Source: an uncultured Collinsella sp.
Lineage (GTDB): Bacteria; Actinomycetota; Coriobacteriia; Coriobacteriales; Coriobacteriaceae
Assembly: GCA_902465115.1 (NCBI GenBank)
Contig: CABQMC010000089.1
Coordinates: 1 to 6,403 of the forward strand
Length of the DNA stretch: 6,403 bases
Reading direction: 5' to 3'
Shown here: positions 5,217 to 6,403 of the stretch, piece by piece
How the letters are laid out: every line of letters starts with the position of its first letter
Position numbering within the stretch: position 1 is the stretch's first letter
Notes under the pieces: generated by a model
What the model was told of the DNA's origin: nothing
The model's input: only the letters and a program-made list of their open reading frames with translations
The model's database searches: none
Translations under genes and position numbers: made by a program

Positions 5217-6287
5217 TACCACGGCACCCCGTCGGTGACGCAGACCTGCAGACGGTCGAGCGGCTCGCCGTAGATACCGGCGTAGTTGTCGCCGCTATAG
5301 GTAGAGCCGTCGTCGCACACGGTGTTCAGCCATCCGGCGCGCGCAGTGGTCTGGGAGCGGTACCACGCCTGCTTGTACTCCTCGCCGCTCGGCGTCACAT
5401 AGTACATGCGCACGCCGTCGATGGTATGACCGGCGATACCGGCGCAGCCGTTTACGGTGTCGTTGCGGTCGCCCTTGGCAACCCAGTCGAGCCAGCCGTC
5501 CTCGACGGTGTGGACCTGATACTTGAGCGTACCGCGATCAACTCGGGCGCAAAGGAGGTCATGCTGTCGGCACGGGTAGCCCGCGAAGCCGTCGTCGCCG
5601 GCACCGAAGTCAGTCCTCGTCCAGCCAGCCGCCACCCTTAAGGTGCAGCGAGTAGTGTACGGGAACACGGGCGCCAGTGGAGCGCGGGAAACCGCCCGGC
5701 GCCCCCTGGGAGGCCGAGGGCGCAGCCGGGGTCGCCGCGGGTTGCACAGTCGGCGCGGACGGCTGCGTGCCGCCGACCATCGCGTCGTACCACTCGACGG
5801 CGCGCTGCATGTAGTGGTCGCGCTGCGAGCCAGCCAGCTCGCCGGGGCAGGCGGTGGATGACCAGTGCTTATGCGGAAACACGTTCACCATCCATGCCGG
5901 GCGGCCCAGCCCATAGTACAGGCACAGCGCCGCCACGAGGTGCGCACCGCTCTCGATAGCGGCCTCGTGAACCGTCCACGGGCCGCGCGCGCTGTTGGCG
6001 TGTTCGATGCTGATGGTCGTGTCGTTGCCGCCGCCCGTGCCGATGCCGTCGCCGCAAGCGTAGGCGCGGTCGGTGTCGTTGACGTGCTGCACGATGTAGC
6101 CGTTGCGGTCGACCGAGTAGTGGGCAGAACAGCCGTTAGCACCCCAGATGCTGTTGCACTGGGCCGCATTGAGGTCACCCGCCATATGGTGGATCGTTAC
6201 GCCCTTGATGCCGAAGGGTCGTCCCGCCGAGAAGTTGCAGCCGAGGAGCTTGTACTCGTCCGGCTGAACGTTTGCAAAGTCTGCCAT
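5216..6287 (-). pseudogene. Phage-type N-acetylmuramoyl-L-alanine amidase (endolysin) with ChW-like repeats, frameshifted
   Basis: This endolysin cleaves the lactyl-amide bond between N-acetylmuramic acid and L-alanine in peptidoglycan. Residues about 25-170 form an Amidase_2 (T7-lysozyme/PGRP) domain: TIHHMAG (zinc ligand H33), the catalytic-type glutamate E95 in ISIEHANS, and HKHWSSTACPG with ligands H139 and C147. T145 stands where T7 lysozyme has its catalytic Lys. A Pro/Ala/Ser linker (171-207) follows, then three repeats of about 45 residues (hydrophobic/aromatic start, GW, later GxAG or AG, then a strand), resembling ChW wall-binding repeats. The frame beginning at ATG 6287 stops at TGA 5612-5610, just after GGGWLDED, inside repeat 1. 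The remaining 132 residues continue from 5614 in another frame to TAA 5218. Removing one base or adding two restores 356-357 residues. The start has a perfect AAGGAGG, 4 nt away. As written, an amidase of 225 residues lacking the tail would be made. Confidence 0.9.
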
Positions 6288-6403
6288 TAGTCCTCCTTGA
6301 TGTCGCCGAGCGCAAGCAGCGCGTCGAGCCATTTGTCCGTGATACCGACGGATTTGAAGGCGGCATAGGCCACCTGCACGCCGCCGACACACGCGAAGAT
6401 GGA
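6287..6403 (-). CDS. C-terminal end of small protein upstream of endolysin, possible holin
   Basis: Only 38 residues are inside the window; the start lies beyond the right edge. The visible part opens with a hydrophobic run (SIFACVGGVQVAYAAFKSVGI) and ends in a mixed amphipathic tail (TDKWLDALLALGDIKED). Its TAA overlaps the endolysin ATG by one base (TAATG), and the endolysin ribosome-binding site AAGGAGG is formed by its last Lys-Glu codons, so the two genes are tightly coupled. In phage lysis cassettes the gene directly before the endolysin is commonly the holin, and the hydrophobic segment is compatible with that. The fragment is too short for a family call, so holin is an inference from position. 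Confidence 0.6.
   Translation of the reverse strand, partial: SIFACVGGVQVAYAAFKSVGITDKWLDALLALGDIKED

Noticed and set aside
5865..6290. 141-codon plus-strand open frame opposite the endolysin
   Set aside because: It is an Arg/Val/Ala-rich low-complexity shadow of the amidase catalytic domain.
1..6403. tRNA, rRNA, CRISPR array, transposase or attachment-site repeats
   Set aside because: None was found by reading both strands. The direct and inverted repeats present are short and do not flank a mobile element.

Overview
The window is GC-rich (about 60% by eye) with GC-biased third codon positions. It probably comes from a Collinsella-like gut member of the Coriobacteriia. This rests on codon style, the short anaerobe-type ThiC and the three-repeat endolysin tail; no rRNA or other marker gene is present.

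Left part (1-1897, + strand): the C-terminal two thirds of an M18 zinc aminopeptidase, then an 18-bp-armed inverted repeat, then yaaA, a peroxide-stress protein. Next, on the minus strand (2442-1921), is an unrecognised protein with a single N-terminal membrane anchor. It ends 23 bp from yaaA and is divergent from thiC.

Middle (2490-4954, + strand): a thiamine pyrimidine module. A -10-like box is followed by a recognisable TPP riboswitch and by thiC (HMP-P synthase). thiC is broken by a one-base frameshift near codon 60 in this sequence. A 176-bp spacer with a GC-rich hairpin, a TATAAT box, a small palindrome and a 14-nt direct repeat of the thiC 3' end separates it from thiD (HMP/HMP-P kinase). 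ThiC makes HMP-P from AIR and ThiD phosphorylates it to HMP-PP for coupling to the thiazole. The riboswitch should shut thiC down when TPP is plentiful.

Right part (5074-6403, minus strand): a perfect bidirectional terminator separates thiD from a convergent phage-type lysis cassette. Read in its own direction it holds the tail of a small hydrophobic protein (possibly a holin), an Amidase_2 endolysin with a Pro/Ala linker and three ChW-like repeats, and a 33-codon single-membrane-segment ORF. Both gene junctions are one-base TAATG overlaps, so the cassette looks translationally coupled. The endolysin is also frameshifted, inside its first wall-binding-like repeat, leaving an intact catalytic domain that terminates early.

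The points most worth a second look are the unannotated small membrane ORF, the two frameshifts (real mutations, recoding or sequence errors), the inverted-repeat element and the riboswitch/start-codon architecture. No clearly novel system is visible.
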